A stretch of DNA of 64,000 nt. It comes from JAHFDS01 sp964593795 (lineage in GTDB: Bacteria > Myxococcota_A > Polyangia > JAHFDS01). A program made the position numbers and the translations under genes. Below the pieces are notes generated by a model. That model was not told the origin of the DNA. It searched no databases and saw nothing but the letters and a program-made list of their open reading frames with translations. The stretch is from the NCBI GenBank assembly GCA_964593795.1, contig CAZQJC010000228.1, forward strand, positions 19,555 to 83,554, read 5' to 3'. Below are positions 1-10,655 of the stretch, one piece after another (position 1 is the first letter of the stretch; each line of letters starts with the position of its first letter).

Positions 1-703
1 TGCGAGCCGACCGGGTGACGAGGAACTCGAGGAGCACGCGGTCGAGCGACTCGTCGGTGACCTGATCGGGTCGGCGCGCCTCCGCGGTCGGAGGCAGCAG
101 GCCGAGGGACGACTGCACCGGAGGGATTGGTCGCGCGGGCGGTGGCTGCGAGGCGCGCGGCGGCGGCTGCGAGGCGCGCTCGGCCCCGATCTGCTGGGCG
201 CGCGTGACGACCGCGCGGCGGATTCGCTCGGTCGGCGTGAGCGGACGCGGGCTGGGCAGGGGCGTGCTGCGCGGCGCCGCGGGCCGTCGCTCGAGCATCG
301 CCTCGGCGAGGAAGCTCTCGAGGTGGCGCGGCAGCTCCGGCAACTGGCAGTCGAGCGCGGCGAGCCTGGCCAGGTACTCGGCGAACGGGGGCGGGGGCGC
401 CTCGCCGATCGCGAAGGCCAGGCCCGAATGGCCGGGCAGGATGACGCCGCCGCTGGAGGTCCGCGTCGGCTCGCGGCTCCAGGCCACGGTGGCCAGGAAG
501 CGGACGCGGTCCGCCGAGGGCAGCACGAGCTCGAGCTGGAGACGCGCTCCGACGGTCTCGGCGCGCTGCGCCGTGACGATGGTGCAGCCGTGCGCGCTGA
601 CGTTCGTCGTGACGGTCGGGAAGGATTCGCCGGGCGTCGCGAGCAGCGAGTATCGGCCCTCGACGCGCGCCTCGAAGCGTCGCGTCTTACGGCGAGAGGG
701 CAC
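1..703 (-). CDS. PilZ-domain protein, C-terminus cut by window edge
   Basis: Reading the minus strand from a GTG at 703, an open frame runs to the window edge without a stop. It begins VPSRRKTRRFEARVEGRYSL, the RR-x(n)-R basic start typical of PilZ domains, followed by a beta-rich core containing NVSAHGCTIV, which matches the PilZ (D/N)xSxxG motif. PilZ domains bind cyclic di-GMP, so a signalling role is likely. After about 120 residues the sequence becomes Pro/Arg-rich (linker) and then enters a further region cut off by the edge. The gene lies 18 nt downstream of the UbiB-like kinase on the same strand, so the two are probably co-transcribed. The start is uncertain because the codon is GTG and no strong ribosome binding site is visible. 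Confidence 0.7.
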   Translation of the reverse strand, partial: MPSRRKTRRFEARVEGRYSLLATPGESFPTVTTNVSAHGCTIVTAQRAETVGARLQLELVLPSADRVRFLATVAWSREPTRTSSGGVILPGHSGLAFAIGEAPPPPFAEYLARLAALDCQLPELPRHLESFLAEAMLERRPAAPRSTPLPSPRPLTPTERIRRAVVTRAQQIGAERASQPPPRASQPPPARPIPPVQSSLGLLPPTAEARRPDQVTDESLDRVLLEFLVTRSAR

Positions 704-721
704 GGCCCCTGTCCACGCCTC

Positions 722-2086
722 TCACGAGGCCGCGCGCGCTCGTGCGGCTGCCTCGGCTGCGCGCCTCATCTGCAGCGCCACCAGGTACTCTGCGGTCTGC
801 TGGAAGAGGTTGCGGTCGGGGTGCAGCTGCTTGCCGATGCCCTCGGCGGTGACGAGCCCGACCAGCACCAGCGTGATGTCGGGCATCGGGCGCACGCGGT
901 GCCTGCGCGCGAGTGAGAGGAGCTCGTGGACCATCGCGCCGAGCTCGAGCTCGGCGACGTTACGCCTCCGGAACTGCCCGATGAACGCGGTGATCTCCGC
1001 CTCGAGGGAGGTCCAGTCGACGTCGGTCGCGTACGTGTGGAACTTCTTCATGTGGACGAGGAAGTCGCTCGGCGTGCCCATCGCGATGCAGCGCGCGAAG
1101 TCCACGAACTGATCGAACACGTCTCCCGCGAGCTGCTTGCAGAGGCCCACGTCGAAGATCGCGAGGTCACCCGACTCGTGCAGCAGCAGGTTGCCCGGGT
1201 GCATGTCCGCGTGGACGAAGCCGTCCTCGTAGCACATCTTGAAGATCACGTTCTGCACCCGCAGGGCGAGCTCCCGGTGGTCGCCCGGCGGCAACGCGTC
1301 GAGCTTGTGGCCGCGCAGGAACTCCATCGTCATCACGCGCTGGCTGGACAGCGGCGCGAAGACCGCCGGGAAGCGCACGCCCGACACGGCCGAGAAGTTG
1401 CGGCGGAAGAGCGCGTAGTGGGCGATCTCGTTCTCGAGGTTCGTCTGCTCGCGGATGCCGTCCACGAAGTGCAGGAGGTGATCGTACGGCTGCGACAGGC
1501 GCCACGTCGGGTGCAGCTCGATCATGCGCGCGAGGGCGAGCAGGATCGTGGCGTCGCGGTTGACCTTGTCGCGCACGTCCGGGCGGAGGACCTTGATCGC
1601 GACCTCGGTGCCGTCCTTGAGGCGCGCGCGATGGACCTGCGCGACGGAGGCCGCCGCCACCGGCGCGCGATCGAACTCCGCGAACCGCTCCTCGATCGAA
1701 CCGCCGAGGTCGGCTTCCACGACCTCGCGAACGCGATCGAACGAGAAGGGCGGGAGCCGGTCCTGCAGCTTGCGCAGCTCGTCGATGATCTCCTGATCGA
1801 GCAGATCGGGCCTGGTCGAGAGCACCTGGCCGAGCTTGATGAAGCAGGCGCCGAGCTGGCTCATGGCGCGCCGCAGGACCTGGCCGCGGAGGTGCGCGAC
1901 CGCCTGGCGGCGGGCCTCCGTGTCCCGGATGAACAGGGTGCGGACGCGGCCCGACGCGTAGACGAGCGAGTACCACCACAGCACCGCGGTCATCACGAGG
2001 AAACGGAGGGCGTAGGAGAAGAACCGCATGCCCGTCAGTCGTTCGGCCGTCTCCGAGAATACCGTAGCCACGCTGCAACTTTTCAC
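722..2086 (-). CDS. AarF/UbiB (ABC1) family atypical kinase
   Basis: 454 aa from GTG at 2086; an ATG at 2029 (residue 20, MRFFSY) is an equally good start. Hallmarks of the ABC1/UbiB family are present in order: the KxGQ motif in FIKLGQVLSTRPDLL (about residues 82-96), the Ala-rich loop APVAAASVAQVHRA, the lysine strand VAIKVLRP, the catalytic loop FVHADMHPGNLLL and the metal-binding IFDVG. Family members are membrane-associated ATPases that support ubiquinone or other isoprenoid-lipid metabolism. A hydrophobic N-terminal helix (LRFLVMTAVLWWYSLVY) fits membrane attachment; the usual two C-terminal transmembrane helices are not evident. The PilZ gene follows 18 nt later. No quinone-biosynthesis gene is nearby, so the substrate cannot be inferred. 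Confidence 0.88.
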   Translation of the reverse strand: MKSCSVATVFSETAERLTGMRFFSYALRFLVMTAVLWWYSLVYASGRVRTLFIRDTEARRQAVAHLRGQVLRRAMSQLGACFIKLGQVLSTRPDLLDQEIIDELRKLQDRLPPFSFDRVREVVEADLGGSIEERFAEFDRAPVAAASVAQVHRARLKDGTEVAIKVLRPDVRDKVNRDATILLALARMIELHPTWRLSQPYDHLLHFVDGIREQTNLENEIAHYALFRRNFSAVSGVRFPAVFAPLSSQRVMTMEFLRGHKLDALPPGDHRELALRVQNVIFKMCYEDGFVHADMHPGNLLLHESGDLAIFDVGLCKQLAGDVFDQFVDFARCIAMGTPSDFLVHMKKFHTYATDVDWTSLEAEITAFIGQFRRRNVAELELGAMVHELLSLARRHRVRPMPDITLVLVGLVTAEGIGKQLHPDRNLFQQTAEYLVALQMRRAAEAAARARAAS

Positions 2087-2152
2087 CGATCGCGAGCGCG
2101 ACGAGAAATCGCCGGCGCGGGTGGCAGGTTGTGCGACAGGTCGGCTAGGCGA

Positions 2153-2794
2153 TCAGACCGCGACGAGACCGCAGGCGTCGATGCGGCGGAGGTGCTCGCG
2201 CCAGCGTCGCGTGGCGGCGTCACGTGACTCGAAGTGCAAGCCCATCCCGGCGACCCAGTCCCCCTTGGGGCTCGCGGCCGAGAGCGCGGTGCGGGTCCGG
2301 GCCACCCGCGCGCGGAGCTGGCAGCGCCTGCCATCCGCTGTGCACATGACGACGTCGAGGTTCGTGCCCACCCGCGGTGGCGCCAGCGAGTGCACGAACG
2401 CGCCGGTGGCCGACACGTCGAACGTGGCGCTCACGATCCGGCCTCGCGGCTCGCTCGTCACCGACCACTCGGCGCGGATGGAGAGCGGGAAGCGCGGGTG
2501 GCGCCGCCCGGACGACGGTGGGTGGCGGCCTTCGGCGACCTCCTGCGCGAAGGCCAGCGACATGCGCTCCTCGGAGAGGAACCTCACGCGGGCGTGCTCC
2601 GGATATGCGGGCTGCCCGACCGCTCCGAGGAGCATCCGCTCCCACAGCCCAGGCAGGCGCAGCTCCACGAGGACGCGCTCGTCGGGCGCGACCGAGGCGC
2701 GGGTGGCGAAGACCAGCTCGCCACCCTCGGGACCCCAGTGGAACGCCCGCAAGAAGTCCGGGGCGCTCTCGAAGGAGACCGTCAAGATCCGCAT
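2153..2794 (-). CDS. PilZ-domain protein
   Basis: 213 aa starting with ATG (MRILTVSFESAPDFLRAF). The C-terminal half contains a canonical PilZ start, RRHPRFPLSIRAEW (about residues 98-111), followed by FDVSATGAFVHS (D-x-S-x-x-G) and a beta-strand pattern; this is the c-di-GMP-binding signature. The N-terminal 90 residues look like a second, PilZ-related beta domain (EELVFATRAS-type strands) lacking the RxxxR motif, an arrangement known in YcgR-like and myxobacterial PilZ proteins. It is expected to be a cytoplasmic c-di-GMP effector. It is the second PilZ gene within 3 kb on this strand and is separated from the upstream isomerase gene by a hairpin-rich spacer, so it probably has its own promoter. 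Confidence 0.8.
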   Translation of the reverse strand: MRILTVSFESAPDFLRAFHWGPEGGELVFATRASVAPDERVLVELRLPGLWERMLLGAVGQPAYPEHARVRFLSEERMSLAFAQEVAEGRHPPSSGRRHPRFPLSIRAEWSVTSEPRGRIVSATFDVSATGAFVHSLAPPRVGTNLDVVMCTADGRRCQLRARVARTRTALSAASPKGDWVAGMGLHFESRDAATRRWREHLRRIDACGLVAV

Positions 2795-2881
2795 GTTCCG
2801 TCCCTCCCGCCAACGTCGAGGATAACACGCTGAACGAGAGGACTAACCCCAGCGCTCGCGTGAGTTGATCACATGAGCCTA

Positions 2882-2943
2882 GCTTGCGAAGCAAGCGGAG
2901 CCCGAGCCCGTTCCAGATTCCGCTCGGGCTCGGGCTCGGGCTC
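2882..2943. terminator. Nested inverted repeats, probable terminator of the isomerase gene
   Basis: Two hairpins sit back to back in the 174-nt spacer. GCTTG-CGAAG-CAAGC covers 2882-2896. GAGCCCGAGCCCG (2898-2910) pairs with CGGGCTCGGGCTC (2925-2937, or 2931-2943 because the CGGGCT unit is repeated). They lie just past the stop of the minus-strand isomerase and ahead of the PilZ start. No T-tract follows, so rho-independent termination is only inferred. I see nothing else in this spacer. Confidence 0.5.
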
Positions 2944-2968
2944 GTATCAACCGAGGTGCGCCTTGGGG

Positions 2969-3583
2969 CTAGCCGTTCGGAGGGATCCACCCCGCGAGGG
3001 CCTTCTCCACGAAGGGGAGCCGATCCTGGCCCCAGAACAGGATCCCGGGCGGATCCACCCAGAACGATGGAGCGCCGAACACGCCCTTCTCCAGCGCGTC
3101 GTCGGTGTCGCGGCGCAGCGCGTCCTTGACACCGGGATCCGCCAGCTGGCGCTCGGCCGCCTCGGGCGCGAGGCCGGCGCGGCTCGCCACCTCGAGCAGG
3201 ATGGCAGGCTGGGCGATGTCCTCGCCGGTCACCCAGTAGGCGCGGAAGAGCGCGTGGGCGAGGGCGGCGCGCGCGTCCGCGGGCTGCGCGACCAGGAGGC
3301 GCATCGCGCTCACGGACCGACGCGGGTGTCCGAGCGGCATGGAGAGCGGCACGCCGAAGTGATCCGCCCACCGGTGCATGTCGAGGAGGTTCATGCGCGC
3401 CTTGGGGGGCGACATCAGCTCGCCCGGTGACTGCGGCGCGGACAGGGCCCGGAAGACGCCGCCGAGGAGCATGGGGCGCCACACGAGCTCGGCCGAGCTG
3501 CGCTCGCAGAGCGCCTCGATCTGGGTCGACGCGAGGTACGCGTAGGGGCAGGTGATGTCGAAGTAGAAGAGGACGCGCGGCAC
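2969..3583 (-). CDS. DsbA-like 2-hydroxychromene-2-carboxylate isomerase family protein
   Basis: 204 aa, ATG start. It opens MPRVLFYFDITCPYAYLAS, where the FD-x-x-CP-YAYLAS signature is the thioredoxin-fold active-site region of the kappa-class GST / HCCA isomerase (NahD-like) and FrnE-related DsbA families. A helical insertion (residues about 55-130) is followed by the cis-Pro loop FGAPSFWVDPPGILFWGQDRLPF, typical of the family. Family members use glutathione for isomerisation of aromatic catabolites or act as oxidoreductases. Only one Cys (Cys12) is present in the active-site region, which favours a GSH-dependent isomerase over a disulfide oxidase. No aromatic-degradation genes are adjacent, so the real substrate is unknown. 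Confidence 0.82.
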   Translation of the reverse strand: MPRVLFYFDITCPYAYLASTQIEALCERSSAELVWRPMLLGGVFRALSAPQSPGELMSPPKARMNLLDMHRWADHFGVPLSMPLGHPRRSVSAMRLLVAQPADARAALAHALFRAYWVTGEDIAQPAILLEVASRAGLAPEAAERQLADPGVKDALRRDTDDALEKGVFGAPSFWVDPPGILFWGQDRLPFVEKALAGWIPPNG

Positions 3584-3632
3584 GGCGCGAAGCTACCGCA
3601 ACCGGTGGGGCTTTGTTCTATGCTACGCGCCC

Positions 3633-5090
3633 GTGGTCGAGTGGGATGACGACGAGATCGTGCGCTGCACGCTGGCGCCGGATCTGTCGGGGGTGGAGGT
3701 GGCGGGAGACGTCGAGCGGACGCTCGGGCATCCGGCGCAGGCGCTCGCCGAGGGTCGAGCGTTCTGGGGCCGCCTCTTCGAGAAGCCCGAACGTGCGCTC
3801 GAGCTCTTCTCGCGGGGCTTCGCGGGGGAGCGGGCGAGCGGCACCCTTTGTATTCGCACCGGCACGGCCGATCGCGCGTGGGTCCACATCAAGGTCAGGC
3901 CGCGTGCGGGCGGCGTCGCGCTGACCCTGCTCCGCCTGGTCGAGCGTGGGCTCGATCTCGACGGCGTCACCATGGGAGAGCGGCTCCTGCGCCTCGTCAA
4001 TCAGGCGCCGGTGGCGGTGTTCGCGCTCACGCCGGAGGGTATCTGCGAGCTGTCGGAGGGCGGCGCGCTGGCGGCTGCCGGGCTCCGGCCAGGCCAGCTC
4101 GTCGGCGTCAACTGGCTGGAGCGATTCCCCGACTCGGCGCTGGCGAGGATCCTCCCGCGCGTGTTGGCGGGCGAACCCGTGCTGTCGCAGGCGAGCATCG
4201 GAGACGCCATCTACGTCAACCGCTACTTCCTCGAGCGAGATGCCGATGGGCGACCCATCCGGATCATGGGCTTCTCGATCGAGGAGAGCGCGCGCGTGCG
4301 GGCCGAGGAGCGCCTGGCCGAGCGGACGGCCGAGCTGGAGCACGCGCTGGCGCGCGAGACCGAGTCGCGGGCGCTCGCAGAGGCCGCGGTCAGGCAGCGC
4401 GACGAGTTCCTGAGCATCGCCTCTCACGAGCTGCGCACGCCGCTGGCAGCGCTCCAGCTCGCGGTGCAAAGCCTGGCGCGCATCGAGCGCCAGCGGGACT
4501 GTGGCCCCCGGGTGCTCGAGGCCGCCGCGACGGCGGAGCGAGGCAGCCGGCGGCTGGTGGAGCTCGTGGACGTCCTGTTCGACGTCTCCAGGCTGCAGGC
4601 TGGCATCGGCCTCCAGCCGCGCGAGCTCGATCTCGTGGTGCTGGTGCGAGACATGGTGGCGGAGGCGCAGCGCGTCTCGCCGGCGGCCATCGAGCTCGTG
4701 GCGCCGACCACGCTCCGCGGCGTCTGGGATGGTGACCGTCTCGAGCAGGTGATCCGCAACCTCCTGTCGAACGCCAACAAGTACGGGCTCGGCAAGCCGA
4801 TCGAGGTGCGCGTCGTGCCCGAGCCGAGCGCGGTGCTCCTCGAGGTGCTCGACCAGGGCATCGGCGTACCCGAGGACAGCCGGGTCCGGATCTTCGATCG
4901 CTGCGAGCGGGCCGTGTCCCCGCAGCACTACGGGGGGCTGGGTCTCGGCCTGTACGTGGTGCGCCGCATCGTCGAGGCGCATGGCGGCACGTGCGGCGTC
5001 GAGGCGGCGCCGGTCGAGGGCTCGCGGTTCTGGGTGAGGTTGCCGAAGAACGCGGCGGAGGCACCGCCGCGGGTCCCTGTGCCGTCCTGA
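3633..5090 (+). CDS. PAS-domain sensor histidine kinase
   Basis: 485 aa from GTG at 3633. The N-terminal 105 residues are an unassigned sensor-like region, followed by a PAS-like domain (about 118-222) and a coiled-coil linker rich in Glu/Ala/Arg (about 222-258). The transmitter follows: H-box FLSIASHELRTPLAAL with phospho-acceptor His265, N-box VIRNLLSNANKYG (373-385), G1 DQGIGVP (407-413) and G2 GGLGLGLYVVRRIV (434-447). There is no transmembrane segment, so it is a cytoplasmic kinase. No response regulator gene is adjacent, making it an orphan, which is common in myxobacteria. It is convergent with the copper-monooxygenase-like gene and separated from it by a strong hairpin. Confidence 0.93.
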   Translation: MVEWDDDEIVRCTLAPDLSGVEVAGDVERTLGHPAQALAEGRAFWGRLFEKPERALELFSRGFAGERASGTLCIRTGTADRAWVHIKVRPRAGGVALTLLRLVERGLDLDGVTMGERLLRLVNQAPVAVFALTPEGICELSEGGALAAAGLRPGQLVGVNWLERFPDSALARILPRVLAGEPVLSQASIGDAIYVNRYFLERDADGRPIRIMGFSIEESARVRAEERLAERTAELEHALARETESRALAEAAVRQRDEFLSIASHELRTPLAALQLAVQSLARIERQRDCGPRVLEAAATAERGSRRLVELVDVLFDVSRLQAGIGLQPRELDLVVLVRDMVAEAQRVSPAAIELVAPTTLRGVWDGDRLEQVIRNLLSNANKYGLGKPIEVRVVPEPSAVLLEVLDQGIGVPEDSRVRIFDRCERAVSPQHYGGLGLGLYVVRRIVEAHGGTCGVEAAPVEGSRFWVRLPKNAAEAPPRVPVPS

Positions 5091-5120
5091 GAGCGCAGCG
5101 CAGCGAAGACGCAGGGAGGG

Positions 5121-5144
5121 GTGGCCGCCTACCGAGGCGGCCAC
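5121..5144. terminator. Bidirectional terminator hairpin
   Basis: GTGGCCGCCT (5121-5130), a 4-nt loop and AGGCGGCCAC (5135-5144) form a perfect 10-bp stem. It lies between the stops of the converging histidine kinase (5090) and monooxygenase-like lipoprotein (5149). It has no T-tract, but position and perfect symmetry support a transcription terminator. Confidence 0.65.
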
Positions 5145-5148
5145 TCGC

Positions 5149-6315
5149 TCACAAGTTGGGCAGGAAGAGGAAGCCGCGCGACGGGTAGTAGTACGCCCAG
5201 TAGAAGCACATCTCGTCGTAGAAGCTCTCGCCGAGGCGCACGGTGCGGTTCGTGGTGTTGTTGAACGAGCAGGTGTAGTGCAGTCGCTCACCGGCCGAGA
5301 ACGAGAGCGGCGGATCGAACGTTGCGTACGGCGGGTGCTCCCAGTCGAGGCTCTCGTAGACCATGTTCGCACCGCTCGCGGACATGTGCTCGATCGCGAA
5401 GCGCGTGCCGAGGCGGTGCGTGTGGCCGGTCAGGGAGAAGATCTTGTCCGCCGGGGCGAGCTGCGTGGTGCCCTGGAACGTGGCCATCTGGTTCGGCGGG
5501 ATGTTCAGGTTGATGTTGCCGCCGAAGATGAGGTCGGCGCGGCTCTCCGGCGTGCCCGCGTACTTGTAGACGTCCATGTGGCCCCTGCCCACGACGGGGC
5601 TCGTGGACGCGTTGATGAAGTGGATCTCGACGCGGACGTTCTGGTTGGCCTTGAACTGGTAGGCGACCCCGGCCGGGAAGGTCAGCACCTCGTGGGGCGA
5701 CTGCGTGATCGTGAGGGCCTTCGCCATGCCGTTCGACGTGCCGAAGCCGGGGATCACACCCGCGAAGGGGTTGCACCGGGTCGGGGTCTCGTTCACGGCC
5801 TCGTCGGTCGCGTAGAAGATCATGTGGTGCGTGCCGGCGATCAGCGTCGCGTCGAAGCGCGCGACATCGACCGGCTGCGCGTTGCCCGTCGGGAGCACCA
5901 CGCACCAGGTGTCCTCCATGCCCGGGTCGAGCATCATGGACATCTCGTAGCTCTTGAGGAGCTCTCCGACGTTGCTGCCGGAACCCGCGGAGCCCGCGCT
6001 GCCCGCCGAGCCTGCGCTGCCCGCACCGCCCGCCGAGCCGCCCGAGCCAGCGCGACCGGCCGCACCCGCGCTGCCCGCCGAGCCGGCGGAACCCGCGGAG
6101 CCCCCGCTGCCCGCCGAGCCGGCGGAACCCGCCGAGCCGGCGGAACCCGCCGAGCCCGCGGAACCCGCCGAGCCCGCGCTGCCTGCAGCGCCTGCACTGC
6201 CCGCGGCTCCGGCCGACCCGCCCGTCCCCTTGTCGTCGCCGCAGCCGATCGTGAAAGCAACGAGCCCCGCTGCGAGGAGCCCAAGGTGCTGTGAGTCACA
6301 AGCCAGTCGACGCAT
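5149..6315 (-). CDS. Lipoprotein resembling copper type II, ascorbate-dependent monooxygenases
   Basis: 388 aa from ATG at 6315, chosen because it gives a lipoprotein signal (MRRLACDSQ... LVAFTIGC, lipobox Cys25); an open frame extends upstream but has no signal peptide. Residues about 32-95 are a GSAGSAGAAG-type spacer. The rest resembles the two-domain peptidylglycine/dopamine-beta-monooxygenase fold. GTHHMIFYA would be the CuA His-His site, VEIHFIN a further His, GHTHRLG the CuB His-x-His, and DEMCFYWAYYYP the Met-ligand region. Predicted role: surface- or periplasm-anchored copper-dependent hydroxylation of an unknown substrate. The gene diverges from a beta-helix lipoprotein across a palindrome-rich promoter region. 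Family match is by motif only. Confidence 0.78.
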   Translation of the reverse strand: MRRLACDSQHLGLLAAGLVAFTIGCGDDKGTGGSAGAAGSAGAAGSAGSAGSAGSAGSAGSAGSAGSAGSGGSAGSAGSAGSAGAAGRAGSGGSAGGAGSAGSAGSAGSAGSGSNVGELLKSYEMSMMLDPGMEDTWCVVLPTGNAQPVDVARFDATLIAGTHHMIFYATDEAVNETPTRCNPFAGVIPGFGTSNGMAKALTITQSPHEVLTFPAGVAYQFKANQNVRVEIHFINASTSPVVGRGHMDVYKYAGTPESRADLIFGGNINLNIPPNQMATFQGTTQLAPADKIFSLTGHTHRLGTRFAIEHMSASGANMVYESLDWEHPPYATFDPPLSFSAGERLHYTCSFNNTTNRTVRLGESFYDEMCFYWAYYYPSRGFLFLPNL

Positions 6316-6372
6316 TCGATGGACCTCCGGGACTGGAAAACCCCGTGCGGAGTATACAGATTTCGCACACCC

Positions 6373-6446
6373 CGCAATAGCGTTGATGGGGATCAATTCC
6401 GCGCATCTATTGCGTGTGTGACGGTGTGGGATTGTGGCGCCACAAT
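6373..6446. promoter_or_regulatory. Palindromic operators in a divergent promoter region
   Basis: The 177-nt gap between two divergent lipoprotein genes holds two symmetrical elements: CGCAATAG (6373-6380) with its inverse CTATTGCG (6407-6414), flanked by CACAC/GTGTG, and a perfect 16-bp palindrome ATTGTGGC-GCCACAAT (6431-6446). The region is more AT-rich than the neighbourhood. The symmetry suggests dimeric repressor or activator sites shared by both genes; the regulator is not identified. Confidence 0.5.
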
Positions 6447-6492
6447 GGCGCTCCACTGTCCCGCCGGGCGGGAATGGTGGCATCTTGGCGGC

Positions 6493-7770
<1,278 letters not shown>

Positions 7771-7789
7771 CCCTGGAGGCGCGTCGTCG

Positions 7790-8156
<367 letters not shown>

Positions 8157-8160
<4 letters not shown>

Positions 8161-10613
8161 GCGCCAATGGTAGTGCGGTCCGCGCGTGGCGGAGCACCGC
8201 CGAGTGCCAGGAGCGCCACCGCGTAGCAGAGCCCGGCGAGCAGGAGCACCACGCGGAAGCCGAAGGCCATGCCGAGGATCTGGGCGGACACCGTGCCGAT
8301 CACGGTGAAGAAGCAGTTCGTGCCCCAGGCCCAGGGGACGAGCGCGGGGGCTTCGGCCTGCACGAGGCGAAGTCCCGTGGGGAACGGCATGCCGAGGGCG
8401 ATGCCGAGCGGTGCGAGGAGCAGGAGCGAGATCGCGATGCGCGCGGGCAGCGGCAGGCCGAGGGCGACCGAGAAGACCGCGGGGGCGAGGAGCGCCACGG
8501 CGGCGCCCACCGCGAGGGCGGCGCCGACGGCCCGGCGGATGCCGCTGCGATCACCGGCGAGGCGCCCCGCGAGGGCGGCGCCGACGCCGGTCCAGAGCAG
8601 CAGGCCCGCGAGCACCACGGCGAGCGTGTAGACGGGCTGGCCGAGGAACAGCGTGAAGCGCTGGAGGAGCGCGATCTCGACGAAGATGAAGCCGAGGCCG
8701 AGCGCCGAGAAGTAGGTGAGGAAGCGGAAGCGCGAGGGTGGGGGCTGGCCACCGCGCGAGGCGCGCCAGAGCGGGATGAGGATGCACAGGCCCGCCACGA
8801 GGCACGACTGGAGCAGGACCACGACGAGCGTGACCTCGGCGACCGGGCGGTCCTCGAGGGCCATGCGACCGGCGAGGTAGCCCTTCTGGCGGAAGAGGTC
8901 GAGGAACGTGGCGGGCGACAGGCTCGACCAGCGCGCGTGCTGGTTGAAGAAGGGGCGATCATCCGTGGCCGGCTCGAGGAGCGCGGGCTCGGCGGCGTAC
9001 ACGGCGCGCGGATCTGGCGCGGAGACGAGGCGGTCGAGCAGGCTCCCCGGGTGCGGGTCGCCGGGGGCGTAGAGGACCTCGGCGCGCTGGGGATCCTCGC
9101 CCGGGGTCTGCGCGCGCTGGAGGAACTCGCGGATGCGGCGCACGTGATCGTCCGTCATCGGCGAGCGCTGCAGGAGGAAGCCCGCGCCGAAGGAGGGCCG
9201 GCCGGGGAGCATGCTCGGGAAGCGCCAGGCGACGAGGTGACGGGACGCGTCGGTCACGCCTCGGCGGGCGAGCGCCTCGCGCGCGGTCGAGACCAGGCGC
9301 GGGATCTGGGCCTCGGGGCGCGTGAGGAAGAGCGTGCCGTCGGGGGCGAGGTGATCGAGGTACTCCTCGAAGGCCTCGCGCGTCAGCGTGTAGTTCTCGC
9401 TGAGGCTCAGCGCCCCGGAGGCGACCGCGGCGTTCGAGATGGTGTGTGCGCTGACGATGGCGTCGTACTGCTCCTTCGAGCGGCGCACGAAGCTGCGGGC
9501 CTCGTCGGTCAGAAGGTGGACCGCGGGGTCGGCGAACAGATCGCCCCAGAAGTCGCGCATCAGGCGCGCGCCGACGTCGTTGATGAGCGGGTTGATCTCG
9601 ACGGCGGTGACCGAGGAGGCGCCGAAGTGCAGGGCGTCGAGGACCTCGGCGCCGCCGCCCGAGCCGAGGATCAGCACGCGCGGGGTCGGCTTGCCGAGGT
9701 AGGCGACGCCCGACGGGTAGGCGTGATCGTCGGGCGTGCGGGCGAGCGCCGCGCGGACGCCGCCGCGGAGGTCGCGGATGCCGGTTGCCGCGGTGCCGCC
9801 GTCGATGAACATGACGCGCTTGACCAGGCTGCCGCGCTTCGAGGGCAGCTCGAAGACCTGCACCTTCGAGAACGTGTTCCACGCGGTGTAGAGCGGCGGC
9901 GGCAGCGCGCGAGGCGGGCGCTTGCCCGGCGTCGTGGCGATGGGCATGGCGGTCTCGCCGCCAGTTGCCAGCGCCCCGAGGGCGAGCGCGAGGCCGAGGG
10001 CCCCCACGCCGGCGAGGCGTCCGCGCGGGGAGGGCGGCGCGAAGACCCCCGCGGACAGCGCGCCGAGCGCTCCGGCGAGGGCGATCGCGCCGGCGCCGTC
10101 GAGGGCCGGCATCGCGATCGCCACGGCCGCGCACCCGGCGGCCGCGCCGACGAGGTCGAACGCGTAGAGGCGGCCGATCTCGCGCGCGCCGCGGGTGAAG
10201 AGGAGCGCGATCGCGAGGCCCGAGGCGTAGAAGGGCGCGGCGACGGCCACGTAGTAGAGGGGCATCCAGAGGAGCTGGCGCGACTCGGCGAGGAGCGCGA
10301 AGGGATCGAACGGGATGATCTGCTGGAGCCGGAAGGTGCCGACGGCGACGAACGCGAAGACGGCGCCGAGGACGGTGAGCGTGGCGTCGAGCGGGGCGTC
10401 CTGCCGCAGCCAGCGCCAGGTCGCGACGGTCACGCCGGCCGCGCCGAAGCCGAGGAGCGCGGTCGAGATGACGAGGAAGCCGAAGTGGTACCAGAGCGCG
10501 ACGGACATGACGCGCGTGAGCGACAGCTCGAGCAGGAGCGTCGCGAGCGACAGGAGGAAGAGGCCGAGGCAGCGCCGGGTGGACCCGGTGGCACCGTCGG
10601 TCGCGGCTCCCAT
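8157..10613 (-). CDS. Spermidine-synthase-like methyltransferase-fold protein with flanking membrane domains
   Basis: 818 aa from ATG at 10613 (MGAATDGATGSTRRC). Residues about 15-215 form roughly six hydrophobic helices (LGLFLLSLATLLLELSLTR first). A soluble Rossmann domain follows, with VLILGSGGGAEVLDAL (SAM/dcSAM-binding glycine loop) and VTAVEINPLINDV (acidic residue that binds the nucleoside), then DAIVSAHTISN. The C-terminal third is again helical, with about seven membrane segments. This is the architecture of fused spermidine synthase/transporter-like proteins common in Myxococcota and Planctomycetes. Aminopropyl transfer is not proven: the usual Asp pair is degenerate. Its stop overlaps the start of the truncated dehydrogenase. 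Confidence 0.83.
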
Positions 10614-10655
10614 CGCGTCACTGTACCGCGCGCCGTCCGGTGATACACAGCTCCC

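Noticed and set aside
5960..6230. CRISPR-like or satellite array
   Set aside because: The periodicity encodes a GSAGSAG/GAAG protein spacer in frame; there are no constant repeats with unique spacers. The same holds for 19800-20030 and 52540-52760.
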